A stretch of DNA of 64,000 bases from Burkholderia ubonensis subsp. mesacidophila (GTDB taxonomy: Bacteria > Pseudomonadota > Gammaproteobacteria > Burkholderiales > Burkholderiaceae): contig NZ_CP020737.1 of the NCBI RefSeq assembly GCF_002097715.1, positions 248,001-312,000 of the forward strand, given 5' to 3'. Shown in pieces: positions 17,417-25,978 of the stretch. The notes under the pieces are model-generated. The model was not told the origin of the DNA, searched no databases, and saw nothing but the letters and a program-made list of their open reading frames with translations. How positions within the stretch are numbered: position 1 is the first letter of the stretch; the number at the start of each line of letters is the position of its first letter. A program made the translations under genes and the position numbers.

Positions 17417-18559
17417 ATGAATATCAAGATGCAAAAGCTGCTGCCGATCGCCGCAGCCGCGACGCTGTGCGTTGCTGGCGCAGGCAACGCGTTCGCCGAT
17501 CAAGTCGTCAAGATCGGTCACGTCGCGCCGTTGACGGGCGGCATTGCACACCTCGGCAAGGACAACGAAAACGGCGCGCGTCTCGCAGTCGAGGAGATCA
17601 ACGCCAAGGGTCTCACGGTCGGCGGCCAGAAGATCACGCTGCAACTCGATGCGCAGGATGACGCCGCCGACCCGCGGCAGGCGACGCAGGTCGCGCAGAA
17701 GCTCGTCGACGACAAGGTCGTCGCGGTGGTCGGCCACTTGAACTCGGGCACCTCGATCCCGGCGTCGAAGATCTACAGCGACGCGGGCATCGTGCAGATC
17801 TCGCCGTCGGCGACCAACCCGGCTTACACGCAGCAAGGCTTCAAGACGACGTACCGCGTCGTCGCGACCGATGCGCAGCAGGGCCCGGCGCTGGCGAACT
17901 ACGCGCATTCGAAGGGCATCAAGAGCGTCGCGGTGGTCGACGATTCGACCGCTTACGGCCAGGGTCTCGCGAACGAGTTCGAGAAGAAGGCCAAGGCGCT
18001 CGGCCTGAAGGTGGTGTCGCACGACGCGACGAACGACAAGGCGGTCGACTTCCGCGCGATTCTGACCAAGATCAAGGGCGAGAATCCGGACGCGATCATG
18101 TACGGCGGCATGGACGCGACGGGCGGCCCGTTCGCGAAGCAGGCGAAGCAGCTCGGCCTGCGCGCGAAGATCCTCGCGGGCGACGGCGTATGCACGGAGA
18201 AGCTGGCCGACCTGGCCGGCGACGCGACCGACAACGTCGTGTGCTCGGAAGCGGGCGCTTCGCTCGAGAAGATGCCGGGCGGCGCCGCGTTCAAGGCGAA
18301 GTACGAGAAGCGCTTCGGCCAGCCGATCCAGATCTACGCGCCGTTCACGTATGACGCGGTGTACATCGTCGCCGACGCGATGAAGCGCTCGAACTCGACC
18401 GATCCGGCGAAGATTCTCGCGGCGATGCCGGAGACGAACTACACGGGCGTGATCGGGACGACGACGTTCGATTCGAAGGGCGACCTGAAGCACGGCGTGA
18501 TTTCGCTCTACAACTACAAGGGCGGCAAGAAGACGTTCCTCGACGAAGTGAAGATGTAA
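17417..18559 (+). CDS. Branched-chain amino acid ABC transporter, periplasmic binding protein
   Basis: Periplasmic type-I binding protein (LivJ/BraC group), 380 residues. ATG 17417 follows GGAG and gives a signal peptide ending NAFA|DQVVKIGHVAPLTGG, the canonical start of mature LivJ proteins. Further conserved segments are HLGKDNENGARLAVEEINAKG, LQLDAQDDAADPRQA, VVGHLNSGTSIPASKIY (ligand-contact loop) and a late FTYDAVYIVADAM. No permease or ATPase gene is adjacent; a terminator follows at once, so it is an orphan binding protein that must work with a transporter encoded elsewhere. Ligand (Leu/Ile/Val or another amide-type solute) is inferred from family only. Confidence 0.95.
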   Translation: MNIKMQKLLPIAAAATLCVAGAGNAFADQVVKIGHVAPLTGGIAHLGKDNENGARLAVEEINAKGLTVGGQKITLQLDAQDDAADPRQATQVAQKLVDDKVVAVVGHLNSGTSIPASKIYSDAGIVQISPSATNPAYTQQGFKTTYRVVATDAQQGPALANYAHSKGIKSVAVVDDSTAYGQGLANEFEKKAKALGLKVVSHDATNDKAVDFRAILTKIKGENPDAIMYGGMDATGGPFAKQAKQLGLRAKILAGDGVCTEKLADLAGDATDNVVCSEAGASLEKMPGGAAFKAKYEKRFGQPIQIYAPFTYDAVYIVADAMKRSNSTDPAKILAAMPETNYTGVIGTTTFDSKGDLKHGVISLYNYKGGKKTFLDEVKM

Positions 18560-18582
18560 TCGAGCGGTCGACAATTGGGGTG

Positions 18583-18620
18583 GAAACGCGCATGCGGTAA
18601 CGCATGCGCGTTTCTTTTTT
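18583..18620 (+). terminator. Rho-independent terminator after the binding-protein gene
   Basis: Perfect 14-bp stem (18583-18596/18601-18614) with a GTAA tetraloop, then six T. Very strong. Confidence 0.95.
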
Positions 18621-18650
18621 GCGGGGCATGCGATGCGTGCCGGCCTGCCG

Positions 18651-19853
18651 TCAGATCTTCAGGTGCGCAAGCACCTTCGGCGCGACGGCCGCGACGAGCG
18701 CCGCGCACAGCGCGACGACCGCGAGCCCGATCGTCAGGTTCGCGGCCTGCGCGACCGCGCCGATCACGACCGGACCGAACAGCAGTCCGAAATAGGCGAG
18801 GCCGGCCACGTGCGCGAGGCCTTCGGCCGCATGGATGCCCTTCACGCGCGCGGCCGCGGCGAACAGCACCGGCATCATGTTCGCGAGCCCGAGGCCCATC
18901 AGCGTGAAACCCGTCAGCACCGCGGCCGGGTGCGGCAGCAGCAGTGCGCCGATCATCCCCGCGCACGCGAGCGACGCGCTCGCGAACACGAGCTGCGGCG
19001 CGCCGAAGCGCGCGCGCACCGCGTCGCCGGCGAAGCGCGCGGCCGCCATGCCGCCGGAGAAGGCCGCATACGCGGCGCTCGCGAGCGCCGGGCTGGCCGC
19101 GACGACGTCGCGCATGTAGACCGTCGCCCAGTCGTACATCGCGCCTTCGGCGATGAGCGCCACGAGCGCGATGCCGCCGAGCATCCACAGCGCGGGCGAG
19201 CGCCAGCGGTTGCCGCCGCCGTGCGCGTGCGCGTGGTGCGGGACGTGCGGCAGCACCGACGGGCACGCGGCGACGAGCACCGCGGCGCTGACCGCCGCGG
19301 CGAGCGCGAGGTGCGCAGCGGGAGCCATGCCGGCCGACAGCAGCGCGCCGCCGGCTGCCGCGCCCGCCATCCCGCCGACGCTGAACATTCCGTGCAGCGC
19401 CGACATGATCGGCCGGCCGATCGCGATCTCGACCGCGCTCGCCTCGGCGTTCATCGCGACGTCGAGCGTCGCCATCGAGAAGCCGAACAGCGCGAGCACC
19501 GCGAGCAGCAGCGGATAGTCGGGCACCACGAGGATCAGCGCCGCGCACGCCGACATCACGAGGCCGCCCGCGAGGCACGCGGTGCGAGAGCCTACGCGCG
19601 CGATCCAGCGCGCGACGGTCAGCATCGCGGCGATCGAGCCGCCGGCCACCGCGAACAGCGCGATGGACAGCAGTGCGGGACTCAGCGCGAACTTGTCGCG
19701 CACGGTCGGCACATGCACGCCCCACGACGCGTACATCATGCCGGCGACGAAGAACAGCGCCATCGTGGCGGTGCGGGCCCGCTGGCGAACGGGGAGCGAG
19801 AGGGCGCGGTGCGCGGCGGGCGCGGCCGCGAAGTCGGGGGAGGATTCGGACAC
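18651..19853 (-). CDS. MFS transporter (YbjJ-like)
   Basis: A 400-residue major facilitator with about 12 hydrophobic helices. Helix 1 reads MALFFVAGMMYASWGVHVPTV, followed by VRDKFALSPALLSIALFAVAGG, the style of the YbjJ/fucose-permease-related branch. A His-rich cytoplasmic loop (HVPHHAHAHGGG) lies between the two halves near residue 220. Substrate unknown. It is convergent with the binding-protein gene, the strong terminator lying between them, and about 190 bases divergent from the HugZ-like gene. Confidence 0.88.
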   Translation of the reverse strand: MSESSPDFAAAPAAHRALSLPVRQRARTATMALFFVAGMMYASWGVHVPTVRDKFALSPALLSIALFAVAGGSIAAMLTVARWIARVGSRTACLAGGLVMSACAALILVVPDYPLLLAVLALFGFSMATLDVAMNAEASAVEIAIGRPIMSALHGMFSVGGMAGAAAGGALLSAGMAPAAHLALAAAVSAAVLVAACPSVLPHVPHHAHAHGGGNRWRSPALWMLGGIALVALIAEGAMYDWATVYMRDVVAASPALASAAYAAFSGGMAAARFAGDAVRARFGAPQLVFASASLACAGMIGALLLPHPAAVLTGFTLMGLGLANMMPVLFAAAARVKGIHAAEGLAHVAGLAYFGLLFGPVVIGAVAQAANLTIGLAVVALCAALVAAVAPKVLAHLKI

Positions 19854-20041
19854 GTCAAGCTCTGCAGAAGAAAAATGATCGAACGCGCGAGACGTCGATG
19901 GAGAATCGTCCGATTCTATCGAACCGCTTACGATTTCGCTGGCGCAGTGGTTGTCGCCCGATGCGCCGCGACGGCCATCACGCGTAACATCGATCCACCG
20001 CGGCGCACGCGTTGCGCCGCCTTTCGACCGCAGGAGTTCCC

Positions 20042-20701
20042 GTGAACATCGACCCCGTCCTTGCCCTGCACCTGCTGCACCGCTGCGCGCTCGGCACGCT
20101 CGCGACGCACGCGCGCGAGCCGCAAGGCTTTCCGTATCCGACGGTCGTGCCGTTCGCGCCGGATGCGCGCCACCGGCCCGTGATCCTCGTGAGCGGCCTC
20201 GCCGAGCACACGCGCAATCTTGCCGCCGATCCGCGCGCGGGCTTTCTCGTCGTCGACGCGCCGGACGGCGACGTGCTGAACGCCGAGCGCGCGACGCTGC
20301 TCGGCCGCTTCGCGCCGGTCGACGCCGATCCGCATCTCGTCGCGCGCTACCTGCGTTACGAACCGGACGCCGCGCGCTATCTCGCGCTCGGCGATTTCAC
20401 GTTCTGGGCGCTCGACGTCGAGCGGCTGCGCTATATCGGCGGATTCGGCCGGATGGGCTGGGTGGAGGGCGCGGCGCTCGACGCAGGTGCGCCGCTCGGC
20501 TTCGACGACGAGCAGGCCCTGTGGGCCGCCTACGACGCGGCCGACGTGCGCCGCGTCGGGCTCGACCTGCTGGGCGTCGACCGCTACGGCGCCGACTGGC
20601 GGCACGACGGCCGGCGGGTCCGCACCGCGTTCGACGCGCCGCAGATGGACGCCGGCGTGCTGCGCGCGCAACTGATCGCATGCGCGCAACGTGTGGCGTG
20701 A
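20042..20701 (+). CDS. HugZ-like pyridoxamine 5'-phosphate oxidase-fold protein
   Basis: A 219-residue split-barrel protein resembling HugZ/heme-utilisation proteins. The GTG at 20042 follows AGGAG. The N-terminal half has CALGTLATHAREPQGFPYPTVVPFAPD, the flavin-fold strand pair, then ILVSGLAEHTRNLAADPRAGFLVV. The C-terminal part (VDRYGADWRHDGRRVRTAF) resembles the DUF2470 domain found after the barrel in HugZ-type proteins. Whether it binds FMN or heme cannot be told from sequence; both are known in the family. No heme-uptake genes lie nearby. Confidence 0.85.
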   Translation: MNIDPVLALHLLHRCALGTLATHAREPQGFPYPTVVPFAPDARHRPVILVSGLAEHTRNLAADPRAGFLVVDAPDGDVLNAERATLLGRFAPVDADPHLVARYLRYEPDAARYLALGDFTFWALDVERLRYIGGFGRMGWVEGAALDAGAPLGFDDEQALWAAYDAADVRRVGLDLLGVDRYGADWRHDGRRVRTAFDAPQMDAGVLRAQLIACAQRVA

Positions 20702-21056
20702 GGTCGCGGGCGTCGATCGGTGTTTATTCCGTTGACTATACAAGTCGATTTTTCCGATCCTGTCGTCTGATGAAAGCTTTGATTTTTCGGGTGCAGGGTA
20801 ATTGCGTATGCTGAAAGTCTTAATAGTCGCCTGCTTTTGTCCTAATCTCGCTGTAAGGACATGGAAAATTGAGAAATGGCCGCGACGGGTCAAAATGACC
20901 CGGCCGAATGGCAATTCAACTCGGTATTTTCATTGAGTCCACTTCATTCAATTCTGTTTTGTGCTAATCTCTGCCTTCAAAATCCGAGGCACAAATATTT
21001 CAAGAATGGTGAACCGGCTCAAGACCGGCGCCATTGGTCAGATAAAAAGGGAAACT
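20702..21056. other. A+T-rich upstream region of the H-NS-family gene
   Basis: This 355-bp gap is clearly richer in A+T than the flanks and holds the promoter(s) for the next gene. An extended -10-like TGTGCTAAT sits near 20961-20969, and a TTGACT near 20732 has no good partner. AT-rich promoters are typical of H-NS-family genes, which often repress themselves. No ORF is convincing. Confidence 0.4.
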
Positions 21057-21350
21057 ATGTCTTCTTACAAGGACCTGCTGGCCCAGCGGGAAAAGCTGGA
21101 GAAGCAAATCGAAGAAGCGAAGTCGCGCGAATACGCCGAAGTGCTGAACGACGTGAAGCAGAAAATCGCTGACTACGGCTTCACGCTCGCCGAGCTCGGC
21201 CTGAGCCGTGCGAAGGCTGGCAAGGTCGGCCGTCCGCGTGCCGGCGTCGCGGCAAAATACCGCGATCCGGAATCGGGCGCGACGTGGTCGGGCCGCGGCA
21301 AGCCGCCGCGCTGGATCGCCGGCAAGAACCGCGAACAGTTTGCAATCTAA
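21057..21350 (+). CDS. H-NS histone family nucleoid protein
   Basis: A 97-residue DNA-binding protein of the H-NS/Bv3F group common in Burkholderia. Residues 1-45 form a charged coiled-coil oligomerisation region (DLLAQREKLEKQIEEAK). After a linker containing VGRPRAGV, an AT-hook-like stretch, comes the C-terminal DNA-binding motif KYRDPESGATWSGRGKPPRWIA. ATG 21057 follows AAAAAGG; the in-frame ATG at 20961 lacks a ribosome site and would add a non-conserved leader. It probably silences A+T-rich accessory DNA. It is monocistronic, with a terminator directly after. Confidence 0.95.
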   Translation: MSSYKDLLAQREKLEKQIEEAKSREYAEVLNDVKQKIADYGFTLAELGLSRAKAGKVGRPRAGVAAKYRDPESGATWSGRGKPPRWIAGKNREQFAI

Positions 21351-21375
21351 ACGCCTGTTCGACAGTCTTGCGCTG

Positions 21376-21416
21376 AAAGGCCGCGTGTCCGTCACTGGAG
21401 CGCGGCCTTTTGTTTT
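21376..21416 (+). terminator. Rho-independent terminator after the H-NS-family gene
   Basis: Stem AAAGGCCGCG / CGCGGCCTTT with a 15-base loop, then TTGTTTT. Confidence 0.85.
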
Positions 21417-21584
21417 GGCGCCGCCGGCGGGTGCGGACTGTCACGAAAGCGTCACAATCGGTGTGAATGCAAATGCGACCCGTTCGCATAACCGATTGAT
21501 TTAAATGAGAAATTTGGGGTTATCGGAATGGCGTGCAACGCGCCTTGGTAGAATCCGATATCACACTCCCTTATCTCATATTTC

Positions 21585-22751
21585 ATGTCCACCTTTTCCG
21601 GCGACGTGCAAAGCGGCGAAAAGCACGCGGTTGCGCGCAAGAGCACACTGGTCAGTATCGTGCTCAACGTCGTGCTCGCGACGTTTCAGATCGTGGTCGG
21701 CACGATTGCGCATTCGCAGGCGCTGATTGCCGATGGCATCCATTCAATCTCCGATTTGATCTCGGATTTTGTCGTCCTGGTCGCGAATCGCCACAGTGGC
21801 GCAATGCCGGACGCCGATCACAATTACGGGCACAGCCGTTACGAGACGGTAGCGTCGCTGTTTCTCGGCGCGATTCTGATCGCGGTGGGGATCGGCATGC
21901 TTTGGCGCGCGGGCGATCGCCTCGTGCATCTCGAGGACATTCCGCCCGTGCATTTCAGTGCGTTGATCGTCGCGGTCACCGTGCTGGTGTCGAAAGAGGC
22001 GCTGTTCCGCTACATGCTGCGCGAGGCGCAGCGCGTGCGCTCGGCCATGCTCGTCGCGAATGCATGGCATGCGCGCTCGGATGCCGCGTCGTCGCTCGTG
22101 GTCGCGATCGGCATCGTCGGCAGTCTTGCCGGCGTGAGGCTGCTCGACCCGATCGCCGCCGCGATCGTCGGCTTCATGGTCGCGCGGATGGGCTGGACGT
22201 TCGGCTATGACGCGCTGCAGGACCTCTCCGACCGCGCGCTCGACGAGACCGACACCGCGGAGATCCGCGCGCTGCTCGCGGCCACGCCCGGCGTGCGCGA
22301 CGTGCACGACCTGCGCACGCGCAAGATGGGCGATTCGGCGCTCGTCGATGCGCATATCCTCGTCGACCCGATGATCTCGGTATCGGAAGGGCATTACATC
22401 GCGGAGACCGCGCGTGCGCGCGTGCTGTCCGACCGCCGCGTGCTCGATGCGCTGATCCACGTCGATCCGGAGAACGACGCCGCGCGCCGGCCGGCGCTCG
22501 CGCTGCCGCCGCGCGGCGAGATCGCGGCACGGCTCGAGGCCGAGCTCGCGCGGCGCGGCCTGCGCGCCGACACGGTGAATCTTCACTACCTGAGCACGGG
22601 GCTCGAGATCGACGTGACGCTCGCGGCCGATCCGCACGCAACTGCCGACGCCGACGCGACGCTGGCCGACCGCCTCGACGTCGATGCGCTGACGCGGCAG
22701 TTCGGCGCGCGCCGGATCCGTTTCACGCGGGCGGTGCAGGAGCGTCCATAA
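21585..22751 (+). CDS. Cation diffusion facilitator (metal efflux)
   Basis: A 388-residue CDF transporter that exports divalent metals against protons. About six helices occupy the first 220 residues. The metal site is visible as HSISDLISD in helix 2 and HARSDAASS in helix 5 (His-x3-Asp in each). DHNYGHSRYE between helices 2 and 3 is a family hallmark. A C-terminal cytoplasmic dimer domain follows (RKMGDSALVDAHILVDP), with an extra domain of about 90 residues at the end. Metal unknown; His/Asp pairs suit Zn, Fe or Co. No metal regulator gene is adjacent. Confidence 0.93.
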   Translation: MSTFSGDVQSGEKHAVARKSTLVSIVLNVVLATFQIVVGTIAHSQALIADGIHSISDLISDFVVLVANRHSGAMPDADHNYGHSRYETVASLFLGAILIAVGIGMLWRAGDRLVHLEDIPPVHFSALIVAVTVLVSKEALFRYMLREAQRVRSAMLVANAWHARSDAASSLVVAIGIVGSLAGVRLLDPIAAAIVGFMVARMGWTFGYDALQDLSDRALDETDTAEIRALLAATPGVRDVHDLRTRKMGDSALVDAHILVDPMISVSEGHYIAETARARVLSDRRVLDALIHVDPENDAARRPALALPPRGEIAARLEAELARRGLRADTVNLHYLSTGLEIDVTLAADPHATADADATLADRLDVDALTRQFGARRIRFTRAVQERP

Positions 22752-22755
22752 CGGA

Positions 22756-22789
22756 GGCAGGTTGGTGCGGACGCGGTCCGCGCGCTGCC
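22756..22789. terminator. Possible convergent hairpin between CDF and Lrp genes
   Basis: Nested pairing GGCAG/CTGCC around GCGGAC-GCG-GTCCGC sits in the 45-base gap between two convergent genes. No T-run follows on either strand, so termination is uncertain. Confidence 0.4.
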
Positions 22790-22796
22790 TGGCGTC

Positions 22797-23267
22797 CTAG
22801 AGCGGCAACTGCGTATCGAACTTGATCTCGCGCAACACGACGCTCGTGCGCACCTGCGACACCGCCGGAATCTTGAAGATGCGTTCGTGCAGGAACACGT
22901 CGTACGCCTTGATGTCGGGCGCGACGATCTTGAGGATGTAGTCGGCTTCGCCTGTCGTGCTGTAGCACTCGGTGACTTCCGGGCAGGTCGCGATCTCGCG
23001 CTCGAACTGCTCGACGCCGCCCTCGTTGTGACGGGTCAGGTGCACGTGCGCGAGCGCGCACACGTGCAGGCCGAGTTTCTCGCGATCGAGCAGCGCGGTG
23101 TAGCGCTGGATCACGCCGGATTGCTCCATGTCCTTGATGCGGCGCCAGCACGGCGTGCTCGACAGGCCGACCTGGTCGGAGATTTCCTGGACCGAGCGGC
23201 GCGCGTCGAGCTGCAACAGGCGAAGGATTTTTTGCGAAAAGGAATCGAGCGTCACCTGCGCCTCCAT
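22797..23267 (-). CDS. Lrp/AsnC family transcriptional regulator
   Basis: A 156-residue feast/famine regulator. The N-terminal winged helix reads DSFSQKILRLLQLDARRSVQEISDQVGLSSTPCWRRIKDME, with the STPCWRRI recognition helix. The RAM ligand domain follows with TGEADYILKIVAPD. It probably senses an amino acid, which cannot be inferred from sequence. Its upstream side faces the exonuclease gene on the same strand, 79 bases away, so it has its own promoter. No divergent target gene is seen, making a distant or global target likely. Confidence 0.93.
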   Translation of the reverse strand: MEAQVTLDSFSQKILRLLQLDARRSVQEISDQVGLSSTPCWRRIKDMEQSGVIQRYTALLDREKLGLHVCALAHVHLTRHNEGGVEQFEREIATCPEVTECYSTTGEADYILKIVAPDIKAYDVFLHERIFKIPAVSQVRTSVVLREIKFDTQLPL

Positions 23268-23346
23268 GCGGCAGCTACAACACTCCGAATGTTAGAGGGG
23301 CGCGAAAGGAAAGGCAATCCGATGCGCCGCCGCTGAGGGAGATTCG

Positions 23347-24006
23347 CTAATTTGCGCGCGGGTCCGTAGGATTTTGTCCCGCTGTGCCGTCGTCCGCCGC
23401 CGTGTCGTCGTCGGACGCCCGCGCCGCGAGCGCGGCCTGCTGCACGCGCAGGTCGGCGAGCATGTTGCAGAACAGCGCGCCTTGCTCGATCGCGTCGTCG
23501 AGCGCGACGTGCGTGTGCGGATGATCGTCGAACCAGTGTTTCGGGAAGCGCGGCTTGATCGCCTTGCGGTACGGCAGGCCCGTCATCGCGAACGCGAGCG
23601 TCTTGATGTCGAGCGCCGACCACGAGAACGGGCAGCGGCCGGCGAAGCGCATCATGTACCAGAACATGAACGTGAAATCGAAGCCGGCCGGCATCGCGAC
23701 GAACACCGGCTTGCCGGGCAGCGCCTCGACCCAGTCGACGTATGCGACGAGCGCCGCTTCCGGCGCCTGCAGGTCGCGCCGGCACGCGGCCCACGCATCG
23801 GGCTGGGTCTTCCACCACGCGTCCTGCACCGGATGCGGCTGCGCGCCGGGCAGCGTCTCAAGGTTCGCGGAAAACGTCGCGATCAGCTGCTTGTCCTCGG
23901 TGTACGCGGCCGACGCGAAGCTCAGCATCGAGTGCGGGCCGGGAATCGGGCCGTCGGCCTCGACATCGGTGCTGACGTAGATTTCCTGAATCGCCTTCTG
24001 GTTCAT
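23347..24006 (-). CDS. 3'-5' exonuclease-fold (DEDD) protein
   Basis: A 219-residue protein with the exonuclease RNase H-like fold. An early STDVEADGP provides the DxE motif (exo I). A middle Asp lies in DFTFMFWY (exo II), and a C-terminal [11 protein letters not shown] gives the H-x4-D (exo III). The architecture resembles small DEDDh nucleases. Its ATG overlaps the stop of the upstream MBL gene by four bases (ATGA), so they are co-translated. The last 25 residues are acidic and low-complexity. Substrate (RNA or DNA) unknown. Confidence 0.8.
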   Translation of the reverse strand: MNQKAIQEIYVSTDVEADGPIPGPHSMLSFASAAYTEDKQLIATFSANLETLPGAQPHPVQDAWWKTQPDAWAACRRDLQAPEAALVAYVDWVEALPGKPVFVAMPAGFDFTFMFWYMMRFAGRCPFSWSALDIKTLAFAMTGLPYRKAIKPRFPKHWFDDHPHTHVALDDAIEQGALFCNMLADLRVQQAALAARASDDDTAADDGTAGQNPTDPRAN

Positions 24007-24647
24007 CCGAACACCTTGTCCGAGACGAACGGATTCGTGCGGCGCTCGTCGCCGAACGTCGAGACCGGGCCGTGGCCGGGCACGAACGTGACGTCGTCGC
24101 CGAGCGGCCACAGCTTTTCCTTGATCGAGCGGACGAGGTCGGCGTGGTTGCCGCGCGGGAAATCGGTGCGGCCGATCGAGCCCGCGAACAGCACGTCGCC
24201 GACGATCGCGAGCCGGTGCGGGCGGCTGAAGAACACGACGTGGCCCGGCGTGTGGCCCGGGCAGTGGTAGACCTCGAGCGTCTCGTCGCCGAACTGCACG
24301 GTATCGCCGTCGTTCAGCCAGCGGTCGGGCTCGAATGCGTCCGCGGCCGGGAAGCCGAAGCGCTCGCTCTGCGTCGGCAGCTTTTCGATCCAGAAGCGCT
24401 CGTCTTCCTGCGGCCCTTCGATCGGCACGCCGTAGCGGGTTGCGAGCGTCTTCGCGCCCGCGCAGTGGTCGATGTGTCCGTGCGTGAGCAGCACTTTCTC
24501 GACCTGCACGTTCTGGCGGGCGACTTCCTGTTCGATCCGTTCGAGATCGCCGCCGGGATCGACGACGGCGGCGCGGCCGGTCGCCTCGCAGACGAGCAGC
24601 GAGCAGTTCTGCTGGAACGGCGTGACCGGGATGAGCGTGACTTTCAT
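24003..24647 (-). CDS. Metallo-beta-lactamase fold hydrolase (YcbL/glyoxalase II-like)
   Basis: A 214-residue zinc hydrolase. Metal-binding motifs are [10 protein letters not shown] (HxHxDH), [24 protein letters not shown] and the final GHGPVS His. The short form without the glyoxalase II C-terminal helical domain matches YcbL-type hydroxyacylglutathione hydrolases. ATG 24647 gives [18 protein letters not shown], the family start. It is coupled to the exonuclease gene by an ATGA overlap. True substrate is unknown; slow thioesterase activity on S-lactoylglutathione is known for relatives. Confidence 0.93.
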   Translation of the reverse strand: MKVTLIPVTPFQQNCSLLVCEATGRAAVVDPGGDLERIEQEVARQNVQVEKVLLTHGHIDHCAGAKTLATRYGVPIEGPQEDERFWIEKLPTQSERFGFPAADAFEPDRWLNDGDTVQFGDETLEVYHCPGHTPGHVVFFSRPHRLAIVGDVLFAGSIGRTDFPRGNHADLVRSIKEKLWPLGDDVTFVPGHGPVSTFGDERRTNPFVSDKVFG

Positions 24648-24790
24648 GAAAGCACCGGCAGGTTGAAAGGACCGATTGTACCGGGCGAACACGCGGCCGG
24701 TCGGCCGCGCCGCGCGGGCCGCGCGATGCGCTCGCGCGCATGCCGATTGTTACAGCCATAGCGAGAATCAATGGTGTGCCCAGGCCGGTT

Positions 24791-24820
24791 TTCGGGACAC
24801 GTTTTTGATTTCTGTATAAT
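24791..24820 (+). promoter_or_regulatory. Promoter with consensus -10 in the rlpA upstream region
   Basis: A perfect TATAAT at 24815-24820 preceded by TG, with a weak -35 (TTCGGG at 24791-24796, spacing 18). It is the strongest -10 in the window, yet the nearest gene start is about 460 bases downstream. Transcription would begin near 24827. Confidence 0.6.
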
Positions 24821-24826
24821 GGCGCC

Positions 24827-25075
24827 TATCCTGCGTGAAATTTACGCAATCCGCTGGTGTTCGAGCCCCGATTGACACGGGGTCATGAGCACCGTCAAAG
24901 CATCAGCCGCCGGGGAGTCCGGCGGTGAATCCAGCACCGAGCGTTCGGTGCTCACGTCTTGTCCGGCCGGGTGCTGCGCGCCCGCCTGCGGCCTTGCTGC
25001 CGCGCCGCCGGATGAGGCCTGTGCCGCCGTTCCTGTGCGTTGGCAGTATCGACGCGCGCGAACGTGAAAGCCATG
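24827..25075 (+). ncRNA. Candidate structured RNA or long structured leader upstream of rlpA
   Basis: Downstream of the TATAAT promoter lie consecutive hairpins: TGCGT/ACGCA (24832-24848); GCTGGTG/CATCAGC (24853-24859/24901-24907) enclosing CCCCG/CGGGG (24866-24870/24878-24882); CCGCCGG/CCGGCGG (24907-24913/24919-24925); and AGCACCGA/TCGGTGCT (24933-24940/24945-24952). No convincing ORF uses this stretch. It could be a small RNA or the leader of rlpA. The family is not recognised, and 6S RNA was considered but not shown. The 3' end is uncertain. Confidence 0.45.
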
Positions 25076-25281
25076 TTCGATGGCGGCATGTGGGGTCTGG
25101 TCAGGCTGCCGGGGACAGGTTGCGCCAGACGTGAAAGCTAATCAGGACGGTTGCGGCGAGTACGATAGCCGCGTCCATGCTAGCCGCCTGCTCGTGTTCG
25201 AGCGGGGCGTGCGCGCATTTGCCGTCCGGGCCGCGTATTGACGTAGTAACCAAGCGGCCCGAACCAGAAGGCGACACGTCG

Positions 25282-25878
25282 ATGAAAATTCGATTTCCGA
25301 GCCGATTCGGAACTTTGGCTGTATTTTTCGCGCTGACGGGCTGTGCCGTGCCGCCCAGCCAGACGAGCAGCAACACGAACCAGAAGAACGCGGTCAGGAC
25401 GACCGCCGCGGACAGCAACGCGCAACTGAATTTCGATTCGGCGCTGGCGTCGATGCCGGCTGCCGACAGCAAGGAAGCCAAGGGCGCGTCGCTCGCCGAT
25501 GCGCAGCCGATCAACGGCGCCGACGTATCCGATTTCCGCCAGACCGGCCGGGCGTCGTGGTACGGCAGGGGCTTCCACGGCCGCCGCACCGCGAACGGCG
25601 AGCGCTTCAACATGAACGCGTTCACGGCCGCTCACCGGACGCTGCCGCTGTCGTCGTACATCAAGGTGACGAACGCGTCGACCGGCAAGTGGGTCGTCGT
25701 GAAGGTCAACGACCGCGGGCCGTTCAAGCGTGGCCGCGTGCTCGACCTGTCCTACGCGGCCGCCAAGCTGATCGGGCTCGTGCATGCCGGCACCGGGCGC
25801 GTGAAGATCGAAGGGCTGTCGCCGCAGGAAGCGCGCGCGGCGCGCGATGAAATGCTCGCGTCGATCTCGACGAAGTAA
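25282..25878 (+). CDS. rlpA: RlpA-like septal ring lytic transglycosylase lipoprotein
   Basis: Outer-membrane lipoprotein with a double-psi beta-barrel that cleaves denuded peptidoglycan at septa in relatives. It has 198 residues. ATG 25282 gives a signal peptide with lipobox LTGC, then a low-complexity linker to about residue 85. The barrel domain reads GRASWYGRGFHGRRTANGERFNMN, then AAHRTLPLSSYIKVTN and VVVKVNDRGPF, ending with DLSYAAAKLIG. The catalytic Asp in VNDRGPF and the Glu in NGERF are present. There is no SPOR domain, so septal targeting may need another factor. A shared terminator follows. Confidence 0.92.
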   Translation: MKIRFPSRFGTLAVFFALTGCAVPPSQTSSNTNQKNAVRTTAADSNAQLNFDSALASMPAADSKEAKGASLADAQPINGADVSDFRQTGRASWYGRGFHGRRTANGERFNMNAFTAAHRTLPLSSYIKVTNASTGKWVVVKVNDRGPFKRGRVLDLSYAAAKLIGLVHAGTGRVKIEGLSPQEARAARDEMLASISTK

Positions 25879-25927
25879 CGCTGCGGGTTTCCGCGCGACG
25901 GGTTTCCGCTTCCCCCAGCGGACCCAA

Positions 25928-25967
25928 CGACAAAGGGCTGCCATCGGCAGCCCTTTGTCGTTTCTGC
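25928..25967. terminator. Bidirectional terminator between rlpA and rsmI
   Basis: Perfect 15-bp stem 25928-25942/25946-25960 (CGACAAAGGGCTGCC...) with an ATC loop. T-rich tail TTTCTG on the plus strand; the two flanking genes converge on it. Confidence 0.85.
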
Positions 25968-25978
25968 GGCGCCGCCGC

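Noticed and set aside
20732..20760. TTGACT-based promoter upstream of the H-NS-family gene
   Set aside because: No -10-like hexamer at a suitable distance.
24885..25067. Small ORF (60 codons) in the structured region
   Set aside because: No ribosome site, Cys/Ala/Arg low-complexity product, and it runs through several perfect hairpins.
24827..25075. 6S RNA, tmRNA, RNase P RNA or SRP RNA
   Set aside because: None of the conserved cores of tmRNA, RNase P or SRP RNA was seen. For 6S a terminal closing stem could not be built by eye, so it stays only a hypothesis.
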